Assembly: GCF_029870595.1 (NCBI RefSeq)
Contig: NZ_JAPDIR010000019.1
Location: 35,041 to 99,040, forward strand
Direction: 5' to 3'
Length of the DNA: 64,000 nucleotides
From: Sphingomonas sp. CBMAI 2297
GTDB lineage: Bacteria > Pseudomonadota > Alphaproteobacteria > Sphingomonadales > Sphingomonadaceae
Shown here in pieces: positions 1-8,414 of the stretch (position 1 is its first letter; each line of letters begins with the position of its first letter). The translations under genes and the position numbers were made by a program. The notes beneath the pieces are model-generated. The model made no database searches and had not been told where the DNA came from. It saw only the letters and a program-made list of their open reading frames with translations.

Positions 1-149
1 AGCCCGCGGTCGATCCGCTTCGATCCGCCGGTCAGCACCACGATCGCGTCGGTCTTGCGGTTCTCCAGCGGATGGCCGAGCGACAGCATGAACGCCGCGA
101 AGCCGAGCAGCCAGGCGATCACCACCAGGGCGATGAGGCGCAGGATCAC
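1..149 (-). CDS. DUF218 (YdcF-like) membrane protein, N-terminal fragment
   Basis: The coding strand starts with GTG, whose last two bases are shared with the TGA of ftsX (GTGA overlap), and runs off the left edge after about 49 codons. The visible part has a short N-terminal hydrophobic segment (residues 1-20, ending in GFAAF) followed by DAIVVLTGGSKRIDRG, which matches the start of the DUF218/YdcF fold, where a hydrophobic strand leads into the TGG loop. Members of the family are inner-membrane proteins, some of them linked to vancomycin sensitivity (SanA) or envelope function; the substrate is unknown. The coupling to ftsEX suggests a cell-envelope role, which is an inference. The C-terminal half is missing. 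Confidence 0.75.
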   Translation of the reverse strand, partial: MILRLIALVVIAWLLGFAAFMLSLGHPLENRKTDAIVVLTGGSKRIDRG

Positions 150-1030
150 AGCGTGCGGCCCAGCGCGCGCAGCACGGTGCTCCGCGCCGCGAAGGTGGCG
201 AGCAGCGCGAAGCCCAGCGGCAGCAGCAGGAGCAGGAACCAGTCGCGCTGCTGCAACGCCACGCCGCTCAGCATCTCCGAGCCGACCAGCGCCATGCGCG
301 ACTGGAGGAACCAGACGAGCCCCAGCGCCGCGGCAGTGCCGAGCAGGCCGCCGAACAGCGTGTCGAACGCGATCCGCCGCTGGAACAGGCGGGCAATCTG
401 GACATCGGTGGAGCCGAGCATGTGCAGCACATCGATGGTGTCGCGGTGCGTGTCCAGCCCCGAACGCGCGGCGAGCAGCACCACGGCGGCGGTGGCGGTG
501 GCGATCAGCAGCATCAGCCCCACCGCGAGCCAGCTCATCGTGGTCATGAAGCCGCGCACCGGCGAGAGCCATTGCGCGTGCCGGTCGATCCGGGCGCCGG
601 GCGCGATGGCGCGGGCGGTGCGCTCGACCATGGCCAGGCTGCTGCCATGCACCTCGACATCGATCATCGCCGGCATCGGCAGATCGGGATCGAGCCCGGT
701 GTCGCCCAGCCAGGGCTTGAGCAGCTCGGCGAGCCGCTGGCGATCGACTTCGGCCGCGCGCGCCACGCCCGGGATCCTGGCCACCGCCGCGCGGATCGCC
801 GCCGCCTCGCCGTCGCGCATGGCCGCATTGGGCTCGACGATCTGGATGGTGAGCCGGCCCGCGAGCTGCCGGTCGAGCTGCGCGGTGGCGGCGAACATGC
901 CCAGCCCCAGCGCGCCGGCGAGCACGGTCAGGAACAGCATGATCGCCATGATCCAGGTCATGGCGCGCGTGCGCCGGCTCTCGTCGAGCAGGCGGCGATC
1001 GGGCGCATTGGGGTTGAGGCTCAGCTTCAT
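146..1030 (-). CDS. ftsX: Cell-division ABC transporter permease FtsX
   Basis: 294 residues. The protein has a short cytoplasmic N-terminus, a first membrane helix near residues 25-50, a periplasmic domain (about 50-165), and three further helices clustered between about 165 and 285, the FtsX/MacB-like layout. FtsX pairs with FtsE in the inner membrane and passes signals to periplasmic peptidoglycan hydrolases at the septum. Its ATG overlaps the TGA of ftsE by four bases, and its own stop overlaps the next gene, so the three genes are translationally coupled. Sequence divergence is high, as is usual for FtsX; the assignment rests on topology plus the adjacent ftsE. Confidence 0.9.
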   Translation of the reverse strand: MKLSLNPNAPDRRLLDESRRTRAMTWIMAIMLFLTVLAGALGLGMFAATAQLDRQLAGRLTIQIVEPNAAMRDGEAAAIRAAVARIPGVARAAEVDRQRLAELLKPWLGDTGLDPDLPMPAMIDVEVHGSSLAMVERTARAIAPGARIDRHAQWLSPVRGFMTTMSWLAVGLMLLIATATAAVVLLAARSGLDTHRDTIDVLHMLGSTDVQIARLFQRRIAFDTLFGGLLGTAAALGLVWFLQSRMALVGSEMLSGVALQQRDWFLLLLLPLGFALLATFAARSTVLRALGRTL

Positions 1031-1728
1031 GCGCGCCCCGGCGGGTTGCGCAATGCGCCGGTCGGGTCGTTGAGCCGGCCCTTTTCGAGCCGCATCATGT
1101 GCGCGTTGGGAATGCGGTTGAGCAGGTGGAAGTCGTGCGTCGCGACCACCACGGTGGTGCCCAGGCGGTTGAGGCTGTCGAACAGATGCAGCAGCCGCTC
1201 GGCCATGTCGGGATCGACATTGCCGGTCGGCTCGTCGGCGACGAGCAGCTCGGGGCGGCCGATCACCGCGCGGGCGATGGCGATGCGCTGCTGCTCGCCG
1301 CCGGAAAGCGTCGGCGGCCGGGCGCGGCCGCGATCGGTCAGCCCCACCCAGGCGAGCATCTCGCGCACCGGCGCCTCGATATCGCCTTCGGACACGCCTG
1401 CTATCCGCAGGGGGAGTGCGATATTGTCATAGGCGGAAAGATGGGGGACGAGCCGGAAGTCCTGGAACACCACGCCGATCCGCCGGCGAAAGCCGGGCAG
1501 GCGGGCGCGGGGCAGGGCGCCCGCGTCCTCGCCGAACAGGCGCACCGTGCCGCGGCTCGGGCGCTGGGCCAGATACAGGAGCTTGAGCAGCGAGGTCTTG
1601 CCCGCGCCGGAGGGACCGGTGAGGAAATAGAAGGCGCCGGTGTTCAGCGTGAAGCTGATGTCCGAGAGAGTCTCGTCGCCCGAACCATAGCGCAGGCCGA
1701 CATTCTCGAATTGGACGATGCTGGCCAT
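1027..1728 (-). CDS. ftsE: Cell-division ABC transporter ATP-binding protein FtsE
   Basis: 233 residues from the ATG at 1728 (protein start MASIVQFENVGLRYG). A longer in-frame start at 1782 exists but would add a Cys/Arg-rich stretch absent from the family. The Walker A motif GPSGAGKT is at about residues 38-45, the signature LSGGEQQR is in the second half, and Walker B (VADEPTGN) follows. This is the ATPase half of the FtsEX complex that couples Z-ring position to septal wall hydrolysis. The 3' end overlaps ftsX. The region upstream (1729-1886) separates it from a divergent gene and must hold both promoters, though I could not define either. Confidence 0.93.
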   Translation of the reverse strand: MASIVQFENVGLRYGSGDETLSDISFTLNTGAFYFLTGPSGAGKTSLLKLLYLAQRPSRGTVRLFGEDAGALPRARLPGFRRRIGVVFQDFRLVPHLSAYDNIALPLRIAGVSEGDIEAPVREMLAWVGLTDRGRARPPTLSGGEQQRIAIARAVIGRPELLVADEPTGNVDPDMAERLLHLFDSLNRLGTTVVVATHDFHLLNRIPNAHMMRLEKGRLNDPTGALRNPPGRA

Positions 1729-1886
1729 CTGGCTCCCGGCGCTTCCCTCGCACCTGCCATCGCACAGCCGCTGGCGGGTCACAAGAAGCTGGGGATACTC
1801 GGGCGGGGGACTCTTGTGGGCGCGAATCGATGGGTCTAGAATCGTGACAATCGGGCGACAGGGCCCCGTGTCGTGAGCCGCGCGTA

Positions 1887-2636
1887 ATGATCCTCGAATG
1901 CAGCCAGTGCCGTACCCGCTACCTGGTGCCCGACAGCGCCATCGGCGCCGATGGCCGCACGGTGCGCTGCGCGAGCTGCAAGCACAGCTGGTTCCAGGCG
2001 CCGGTCGCGCTCGACCTGACGACGCGGGCGACGGACGCCGACGGCCCGGTCACCCAGGCCACGGGCCGCGCGGCCGAGGCGCCGAAGCGCGAGGCTCCGC
2101 CGCCGCGCGTGTTCGACGACGCGTCGATCACCGCCGCGGCCGGCGGGCCCGCGCCGGACTATGATCCCTTCGCGCCCCAGCCGCCGTTCAAGCCGCGCAG
2201 GAATCCGGCGCGGCGCTGGACCGCGGCCGCGTTCGTCGCCGGCTTCTCGATGCTGCTCGGCACCGGGGCGATCCTCTATTCGGGCGCGCCCGGGCTGGCG
2301 GCGCAGATGGGGTTCGGCCTCGGCGTCGGCGGCGAGGTCGAGACACCGCTGGTCTTTGCCGACAAGAACGCCGAGCTGCGCACCCAGACCAATGGCAGCG
2401 AGCTGTTCATCATCTCGGGCAAGGTGGCCAATCCCACTTCGGACAAGCAGCGCGTGCCCGATATCCGCATCGAGCTCAGGGACAAGCAGAACCAGCTGGT
2501 CTATAGCTGGCGCGTGACGCCGCAGGTGCGCGAGATCGGCCCCAAGCAGACGATCGACTTCAATTCGGCCCAGCTCGACCCGCCGCGCAGCGCGAGCACG
2601 GCGCGGCTGAGCTTCGCTACCGAAATCGGCGGTTGA
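1887..2636 (+). CDS. MJ0042-type zinc-ribbon, DUF3426-like membrane protein
   Basis: 249 residues. A zinc ribbon sits at the extreme N-terminus with paired cysteines C5-x2-C8 and C28-x2-C31, the MJ0042 pattern. A Pro/Ala-rich linker (about 35-100) leads to one membrane helix (about 112-134, AAFVAGFSMLLGTGAILYSG). The C-terminal domain (about 155-249) resembles DUF3426, a beta-rich fold seen outside the membrane. Function is not known. Such genes are common beside ftsEX in sphingomonads. The stop overlaps the convergent MATE gene by 20 bases. Confidence 0.8.
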   Translation: MILECSQCRTRYLVPDSAIGADGRTVRCASCKHSWFQAPVALDLTTRATDADGPVTQATGRAAEAPKREAPPPRVFDDASITAAAGGPAPDYDPFAPQPPFKPRRNPARRWTAAAFVAGFSMLLGTGAILYSGAPGLAAQMGFGLGVGGEVETPLVFADKNAELRTQTNGSELFIISGKVANPTSDKQRVPDIRIELRDKQNQLVYSWRVTPQVREIGPKQTIDFNSAQLDPPRSASTARLSFATEIGG

Positions 2637-3969
2637 TCCACCAGAGCCGCGTGCCGTGGAGCGCGGCGGCGACGACCATGCCGAATCCCGAGGCGAGGAC
2701 CAGGCCGGTCGCGCCCCAGCCGGCAAGATGGACGAATGCCAGCCCCGCCCCGCCGGTGACGAGGAAGAAGGCGATCACCGAGTTGACGCCGGCCACCACC
2801 TGGTCGCCCAGCGAGCGCAGCGCATAGACGAACACCACCTGCATCCCGTCGAACAGGATGAAGGGCGCCCATATCGGCAGCATCGCCAGCGCGAGCCTCT
2901 GCACCTCGGGCACTGCGGGGAACAGCGCGACGAAGGGGTGCGGGATCAGGATCAGCAGCGCCGCCAGCACGCCCGTCGCCAGGGCCGCCAGGGCCGCGGC
3001 GATGGCGGCCCGGCGCGCGGCGGCCTGGGGCACGCCCTCGCCCACGGCGTTGCCCGCGCGGACGCCCGCCGCCGATCCCAGCCCCAGCGCCACCGAGAAG
3101 GTGACATTGTGGATCGAGAAGACGATCTGGAAGGCATGGGTGGTGACTTCGCCCAGTTCGGTCGAGAGGGCGATCAGGATCGAGAAGCCGATAAGCTCGA
3201 GCCCCGAGGCGATGGCGGGGACCAGGCCGAACAGCGCGAGCCCCAGCGCGCCCTTCAGCGAGGCGCGGCTGAAGATGCCGGCCAGGTCGTGCACGCCGCG
3301 CTGCCTGGCCCGGGGCAGCGTCCAGGCCGCGCCGATCATCCCCGCCGCGCCGAGCGCCGAGGCGATCGTCGTGGCCAGCGCCGCGCCGACGGCGCCCAGG
3401 GCGGGCAGGCCCAGATGCCCGCCGGACAGCGCCCAGGCCAGCAGCGCGTTGACCGGCAGGATCGCAAGGTTGACGACCGTCACCCGCTGCGGCCGGCTCA
3501 CGCCTTCCAGGAAGAAGCTCGCGGTGACGATCAGCAGCTGGAAGGGATAGGCGAGCGCCATCACTCGCACGACGTCGGCGGCGAGCGGCGCGATCTCGCC
3601 CGCCACGCCGATGCCGCGCAGCATCGGCTCGGCAAGGGCGAACAGCGTCAGCGCGCTGATCATGCCCAGCGCGATGGCGAGCAGCAGCCCCTGGTGAAAG
3701 GCGCGGCCGGTGCCGGGCAGGTCCTTCGCGCCATCGGCGCGCGAGACATGGACCAGCACGCCCGAAAGCGCGCCCAGCCCCATCACGATGCCCGGAAAGG
3801 TGAGCGCGCGGCTCGCCCCCAGCGCGGCCACCTCCTCCGTGCCGGTGAAGCCGACGACGATCACGTCGGTGACGTGGAGGATCGTCCAGTTGAGGCTGGT
3901 CAGCGCCACCGGCCAGGCAAGCGACAGGATTCGGCGCATCTCGGCGGAAAGGGCGGGGGAGAGGCGCAT
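2617..3969 (-). CDS. MATE family efflux transporter
   Basis: 450 residues, the normal size for the MATE (NorM/DinF) family, with about twelve hydrophobic helices in two homologous halves. The N-terminal part (LAWPVALTSLNWTILHVTDVI...) matches the first helix pair and membrane re-entry of these exporters, in which the family couples Na+ or H+ influx to drug or metabolite efflux. The substrate cannot be told from sequence. The gene stands alone on the minus strand, convergent with and slightly overlapping the zinc-ribbon gene, with 129 bases between its start and the tRNA-Leu on the other strand. Confidence 0.9.
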   Translation of the reverse strand: MRLSPALSAEMRRILSLAWPVALTSLNWTILHVTDVIVVGFTGTEEVAALGASRALTFPGIVMGLGALSGVLVHVSRADGAKDLPGTGRAFHQGLLLAIALGMISALTLFALAEPMLRGIGVAGEIAPLAADVVRVMALAYPFQLLIVTASFFLEGVSRPQRVTVVNLAILPVNALLAWALSGGHLGLPALGAVGAALATTIASALGAAGMIGAAWTLPRARQRGVHDLAGIFSRASLKGALGLALFGLVPAIASGLELIGFSILIALSTELGEVTTHAFQIVFSIHNVTFSVALGLGSAAGVRAGNAVGEGVPQAAARRAAIAAALAALATGVLAALLILIPHPFVALFPAVPEVQRLALAMLPIWAPFILFDGMQVVFVYALRSLGDQVVAGVNSVIAFFLVTGGAGLAFVHLAGWGATGLVLASGFGMVVAAALHGTRLWWINRRFR

Positions 3970-4023
3970 GGGAGGGCGCGCTTAGCGGATTTCGCGCCGT
4001 TTGGAAAAGCGTGCGGCAATGGC

Positions 4024-4052
4024 TTGCATTGTCCGAAACGCATTGCTAGGGG
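4024..4052 (+). promoter_or_regulatory. Candidate sigma-70-type promoter for tRNA-Leu
   Basis: TTGCAT (4024-4029), a 17-base spacer, then TAGGGG (4047-4052), placed 47 bases ahead of the tRNA. The -35 is two mismatches from TTGACA and the -10 is weak, so this is tentative. Confidence 0.35.
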
Positions 4053-4098
4053 CCGCTGCCTTACCAGCCGTCGGTATTCATTCGACGGAGTTTCACGT

Positions 4099-4185
4099 GC
4101 GGTCGTGGCGGAACTGGTAGACGCGCAACGTTGAGGTCGTTGTGGCCGAAAGGCCGTGGAAGTTCGAGTCTTCTCGACCGCACCA
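4099..4185 (+). tRNA. tRNA-Leu (anticodon GAG)
   Basis: 87 nt including the encoded CCA. The acceptor stem GCGGTCG pairs with CGACCGC, discriminator A. The anticodon stem is CAACG/CGTTG with loop TTGAGGT, giving GAG, which reads CTC/CTT leucine codons. A long variable arm (TGGCCGAAAGGCCG) places it in class II, and the T-loop GTTCGAGTC is canonical. Confidence 0.97.
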
Positions 4186-4351
4186 GTGAAACATGCAGCG
4201 CCCGGCGGAGCCGGGCGCGGGCTCCCATCCGCGGTGCCGCGATTTTTTCCAGAACCGGGCAAACTTCTGCGACAAGTGGCGATTAGCCACGCGGCATTCA
4301 TGCAAGCGGTGTCACGTGCGCCGCGGGTCTTCGATTAGGGTGGGGGAATTG

Positions 4352-7324
4352 ATGCGTTCGAGGTTGAAGCTGGGTTGTGCGGTTGCCGGTCTGCTCGTCG
4401 GCGCGATGCCCGGCGGGGCATTGGCCCAGGCGCAGCAGCAGCCCATGCCTTCGCCGAGCCAGGATCCTCCCGCCCGGCAGCATGCGTCGCAGCCGGCCGC
4501 CGCGCAGGATCAGGGTCCGGACGAGACGGGCGACGAAGGCACGATCGTCGTCAACGGCGTGCTGCCCGGCGCGGTCAAGACCGACGTCAAGCCCGAGGTC
4601 CAGCTCAATCCGGCCGATATCCGTGCCTATGGCGCCTCGAACGTCTCGGAGCTGATCACGGCGCTGCAGGCGCAGCTCGGCAGCAGCTCGGGCCGCGGCG
4701 ACGAGCAGCCGGTGATCCTGATCAGCGGCCGCCGCTCGAGCATGAACGAAGTGCGCGACCTGCCCACCGAGGCGATCGACCGGATCGACATCCTGCCCGA
4801 GGAAGTCGCCCTGCAATATGGCTATGGCGCCACGCAGAAGGTGATCAACTTCGTGCTGCGCAACCGCTTCCAGGCGGTCACCACCGTGCTGGAGGGGCAG
4901 ATGCCCACCGCCGGCGGCAATGCGACCGAGAGCGCCAATCTCAACATCCTGAAGCTCAACCGCAACGGGCGGGTGACGCTCGACGTCAAGTACAATCAGA
5001 ACTCCGCGATCCTCGAGAGCGAGCGCGGCGTGAGCCGCGTCGGAAACTCGCTGTTCGACACGCGGGGCAACATCACCGGCATCGGCGGGGGGGAGATCGA
5101 TCCGGCGCTGAGCGCATTGGCGGGCAAGCCGGTGACGGTCGCCGGAGTTCCCGTGAGCGGCCAGCAGTCGCTCGCGGGCTATGCCGCCAATGCCAATGAT
5201 CCCAACGTCACCGATCTCACGCCCTATCGCACGCTGGTGGGCCCGGCGAAGAACCTGACGATCAGCGGCATCTACAATCGCGCGCTCTCGGCCAAGGTGA
5301 GCGCCACCGCCACCGTCAATCTGGACGTCAACGAAAGCGAATCCTGGCTCGGCCTGCCGAGCGCGACCTTGCTCCTGCCCGCCGGCAACCCGTTCTCGCC
5401 CTTCGGCCAGAATGTCGAGCTGCGGCGCTATTACGACAATCTCAATCCCCTCACCCGCTCGAGCGGCAGCCAGTCGCTGCGCGGCGAAGTGACGATCAAC
5501 GGCGACAGCGCGCCCTGGATCAGCAGCTGGCGCTGGTCGCTCAACGCCAACTACCAGCAGACCGGCAGCGACACGACCACCACGCGCGGCGTCGATCCGT
5601 CGCAGATGCAGGCGCTGCTCAACGCCAACGACGCCAGTTTCAATCCGTTCGCGGCGATCCCCTACGGCCTGGTCGGCAGCCGGCCGGACGACTGGACCGA
5701 GTCGACGACCAAGGTGGGCAATATCGAGTTCCTCACCAACGGCCCGCTGTTCAAGCTGCCGGCCGGCGACGTGACCACCAGCGTCCGCGTGGCGGGCCGC
5801 ACCAACGATCTTTCGGGCAAGTCCTTCCGCTCGGGCCAGTACAGCGCGAGCGACATCTCGCGCGACATCGGCGCCGTGCGCGGCAACATCACCGTCCCGA
5901 TCACCAGCCGCCGCCGGGCGGTGCTCGACGCGGTCGGCGACTTCTCGGTCAACGCCAATTTCGAGATCGAGCAGCTGTCGGACTTCGGCCGGCTGACCAC
6001 GACCGGCTATGGCTTCAACTGGTCGCCCATCACCCAGGTCCAGGCGATCGTCAGCTTCATCAACGACAGCAACGCGCCGACGCCGGGCCAGCTCGGCAAT
6101 CCCGTGGTCACCACGCCCAACGTGCCCATCTATGATTTCGTGCGCGGCGAGAGCGTCAACATCACTCAGATCACCGGCGGCAACCCGTCGCTAGGTGCCG
6201 ACAGCCGGCATGTGTTCCGCGTCGGGCTCAACATCCGGCCGCTCACCGAGACCAATCTCGGCATCGTGGTGAACTATACCAATGTGCGCTTCCGCAACGC
6301 GATCCAGAACTTTCCGGGCGCGTCGGAGGAGCTCGAGGCCGCCTTCCCCGATCGCTTCGTGCGGGACGGCAGCGGGCGGCTGCTCAGCCTCGATACCCGC
6401 CCGGTGAACTATGACCGGACCGCGCATTCCGAGCTGCGCTGGGGCTTCAACCTGTTCATCCCGATCGCCTCGCCGCAGCAGAAGCGCATGCGCGAGCGCC
6501 GCGAGGCGTTCATGAAGGCGCGCGAGGAATCGCGCCGCACCGGCCAGCCGATGCCGGCCGAGATGACGGCGATGTTCGACCAGTTCCGCCGCCTCGGCCA
6601 GCAATCGAGCCTGTTCGGCGGCACGCTGAACCAGCAGTTCCGTGGCCCGCGCCCGGACGGGCAGCAGGGCCAGGGGCCGCAGCCGGACCAGGGACAGGGA
6701 CGCGTGCAGACCGACGGGCCCGGCCCGGGCCCCGGCGGCGGTCCGGGCGGCGATGGCGGCCCGCGCCGCTTCGGCGGACCCGGCGGGGGCGGGGGCGGCG
6801 GTGGTGGTCGCGGCGGCTTTGGCGGCGGCGGCGGTGGCAACCGCATCCTGCTCAGCGCCTATCATACCTGGGTGCTCAAGGACGAGATCCAGATCCGGCC
6901 GGGCCTGCCGGTGATCGACCGTCTCGACGGCGAGGGATCGCAGTCGATCGCGGCGCACCGGGTGGATTTCACCGCCGGCATCAAGCGCGACGCGCTGCTG
7001 CTCCAGCTCAACGGCAACTGGCAGAGCGGCACCCGCACCACCAGCGGCACCGCGACGATTCCGGGCGGCGCGACCGAGCTCAATTTCGGCAGCCTCGCCA
7101 AGCTGAACCTGCTGGCCGAGTTCAATCCGGGCCAGGACATCGACTTCCTGCTCAAGCACCCCTGGTTCCGCGGCTCGCGGGTCCAGTTCCGGATCGACAA
7201 TCTGTTCGACGCCCGCCAGCGGGTGACCGATCAGAACGGCATGACGCCCGCGGCCTATGCGCCCAATCTGCGCGATCCCATCGGCCGCACGATCAAGCTC
7301 ACCTTCCGCAAGCAGTTCTTCTGA
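4352..7324 (+). CDS. TonB-dependent outer-membrane receptor with glycine-rich insert
   Basis: 990 residues from the ATG at 4352. Longer reading is possible upstream, but this start gives a proper signal peptide (MRSRLKLGCAVAGLL... cut after GALAQ). A plug-like domain follows (about 60-180), with VILISGRR, then beta-barrel segments to a C-terminal aromatic residue (KLTFRKQFF), as in outer-membrane barrels. It would import a ligand across the outer membrane using TonB/ExbBD energy; the ligand is unknown. The odd part is a low-complexity Gly/Pro/Arg/Gln stretch at about 763-830 (with a run of nine glycines), preceded by a charged helical segment at about 710-745. Both lie where a barrel loop should be. 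It ends 8 bases from the convergent motB stop. Confidence 0.85.
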   Translation: MRSRLKLGCAVAGLLVGAMPGGALAQAQQQPMPSPSQDPPARQHASQPAAAQDQGPDETGDEGTIVVNGVLPGAVKTDVKPEVQLNPADIRAYGASNVSELITALQAQLGSSSGRGDEQPVILISGRRSSMNEVRDLPTEAIDRIDILPEEVALQYGYGATQKVINFVLRNRFQAVTTVLEGQMPTAGGNATESANLNILKLNRNGRVTLDVKYNQNSAILESERGVSRVGNSLFDTRGNITGIGGGEIDPALSALAGKPVTVAGVPVSGQQSLAGYAANANDPNVTDLTPYRTLVGPAKNLTISGIYNRALSAKVSATATVNLDVNESESWLGLPSATLLLPAGNPFSPFGQNVELRRYYDNLNPLTRSSGSQSLRGEVTINGDSAPWISSWRWSLNANYQQTGSDTTTTRGVDPSQMQALLNANDASFNPFAAIPYGLVGSRPDDWTESTTKVGNIEFLTNGPLFKLPAGDVTTSVRVAGRTNDLSGKSFRSGQYSASDISRDIGAVRGNITVPITSRRRAVLDAVGDFSVNANFEIEQLSDFGRLTTTGYGFNWSPITQVQAIVSFINDSNAPTPGQLGNPVVTTPNVPIYDFVRGESVNITQITGGNPSLGADSRHVFRVGLNIRPLTETNLGIVVNYTNVRFRNAIQNFPGASEELEAAFPDRFVRDGSGRLLSLDTRPVNYDRTAHSELRWGFNLFIPIASPQQKRMRERREAFMKAREESRRTGQPMPAEMTAMFDQFRRLGQQSSLFGGTLNQQFRGPRPDGQQGQGPQPDQGQGRVQTDGPGPGPGGGPGGDGGPRRFGGPGGGGGGGGGRGGFGGGGGGNRILLSAYHTWVLKDEIQIRPGLPVIDRLDGEGSQSIAAHRVDFTAGIKRDALLLQLNGNWQSGTRTTSGTATIPGGATELNFGSLAKLNLLAEFNPGQDIDFLLKHPWFRGSRVQFRIDNLFDARQRVTDQNGMTPAAYAPNLRDPIGRTIKLTFRKQFF

Positions 7325-7332
7325 TCGGCTGA

Positions 7333-8304
7333 TCAGTGCGGTAGCGGCGCGCCGGCCTCGCGGCTGGCGCGCAGGCCGGGGCGGAAGCGGCCCTGCTGGT
7401 CCTGGTCCATGATCCGGCGATAGAGCAGAGTGATCGAGACGCGGCGGTTGCGCGGATCGGCGGGATTGTCGACGATCAGCGGCTCGCGGTCCGCCACGCC
7501 CTCGATCCGCTCGAAGCGCATCTCGGTCACGCCGCCGGAGAGCAGCCGCCGGCGCGTGGCCTCGGCCCGGCCGCTCGACAGCATCCAGTTGTTCATCGCC
7601 AGCGGGTCGCCATAGCCCAGGCTGTCGGTATGGCCGCGGATCATGATCGGGTTCTCCATGCCCCGGATCGAATCCGCGATCGTGCCGATCAGCGCGCTCG
7701 CCTCGGGCACGAGCGCCGTCGTGCCCAGGTTGAACATCGAATAATTGGCATCGTCGAGCAGGTCGATCCGCATCCCGTCGCGCGTCGGCACGAAGCGGAC
7801 GTGATTGGCGAGCTTGGCCAGTGCCGGCGTCGCCCGCATCCGCTCGCGGATGCGCTTGGCGGTCTCGTCGAAATTCTTCTGGTCCTGCTGGGTCAGCGCG
7901 CGCTGGTCCTTCAGCGTGCCCTTGGCGCCGGTGCCGACATTGTTGCCGCCGCTGCCGCCCACCGGCACGGTGAGCGCCCGCGTGCCGGTCTGCGAGGCCT
8001 TGCCCGGATAATTGTCGCGCTGGTTGATCGCCTCGCCGCCGAACAGGCCGTTCGAGCCGGCGCTGTTCTGCTTCAGCTCGACGAGCGTCGGCGCGAAATA
8101 ATCGGCCAGCGCCTTGCGCTGCTTCTCGGTGGTGGCGCCCAGGATCCAGAGCAGCAGGAAGAACGCCATCATCGCGGTCACGAAATCGGCATAGGCGACC
8201 TTCCAGGCGCCGCCGTGATGGCCGCCATGCCCCTCGACGATGATCTTCTTGACGATGATCTTCGGCTGGAGCTGGTTTCCATGGGGTGCGCGCGGAGCGG
8301 CCAT
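7333..8304 (-). CDS. motB: Flagellar motor stator protein MotB
   Basis: 323 residues. A basic N-terminus with a His/Gly run is followed by one membrane helix starting AYADFVTAMMAFFLL; Asp40 corresponds to the proton-carrying aspartate of MotB. The periplasmic part ends in an OmpA-like peptidoglycan-binding domain (about 190-300; IRGHTDSLGYG). With MotA it forms the ion channel that drives flagellar rotation. It is downstream of motA on the same strand, separated by 110 bases that hold a perfect hairpin repeat. The alternative of an unrelated OmpA protein is unlikely given the Asp40 context and the adjacent motA. Confidence 0.95.
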   Translation of the reverse strand: MAAPRAPHGNQLQPKIIVKKIIVEGHGGHHGGAWKVAYADFVTAMMAFFLLLWILGATTEKQRKALADYFAPTLVELKQNSAGSNGLFGGEAINQRDNYPGKASQTGTRALTVPVGGSGGNNVGTGAKGTLKDQRALTQQDQKNFDETAKRIRERMRATPALAKLANHVRFVPTRDGMRIDLLDDANYSMFNLGTTALVPEASALIGTIADSIRGMENPIMIRGHTDSLGYGDPLAMNNWMLSSGRAEATRRRLLSGGVTEMRFERIEGVADREPLIVDNPADPRNRRVSITLLYRRIMDQDQQGRFRPGLRASREAGAPLPH

Positions 8305-8328
8305 TTATGCGGCTCCCGCCGCGGCACC

Positions 8329-8405
8329 GCACCAGCCCGCGCCCCCACCCGGCCACCCATGAGAGTAACCTTGTTGGGTGGCCGGGTGGGGGCGCGGGCT
8401 GGTGC
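8329..8405. repeat. Dispersed palindromic repeat, copy A (motA-motB spacer)
   Basis: Perfect inverted repeat with two 31-base arms (8329-8359 and 8375-8405) around a 15-base loop. The right arm contains GGGTGGCCGGGTGGGGG. Copies at 38976-39047 and 53490-53553 share this arm almost base for base. It lies wholly between the stop-proximal motA and the start of motB, and there is no T-tract, so it is not a classical terminator. Confidence 0.95.
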
Positions 8406-8414
8406 CGAACATGA

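Noticed and set aside
8329..8405. Reading the perfect hairpins as ordinary rho-independent terminators.
   Set aside because: There is no T-run after any copy, the arms are far longer than needed, and two of the three sit inside operons whose downstream genes must be transcribed.
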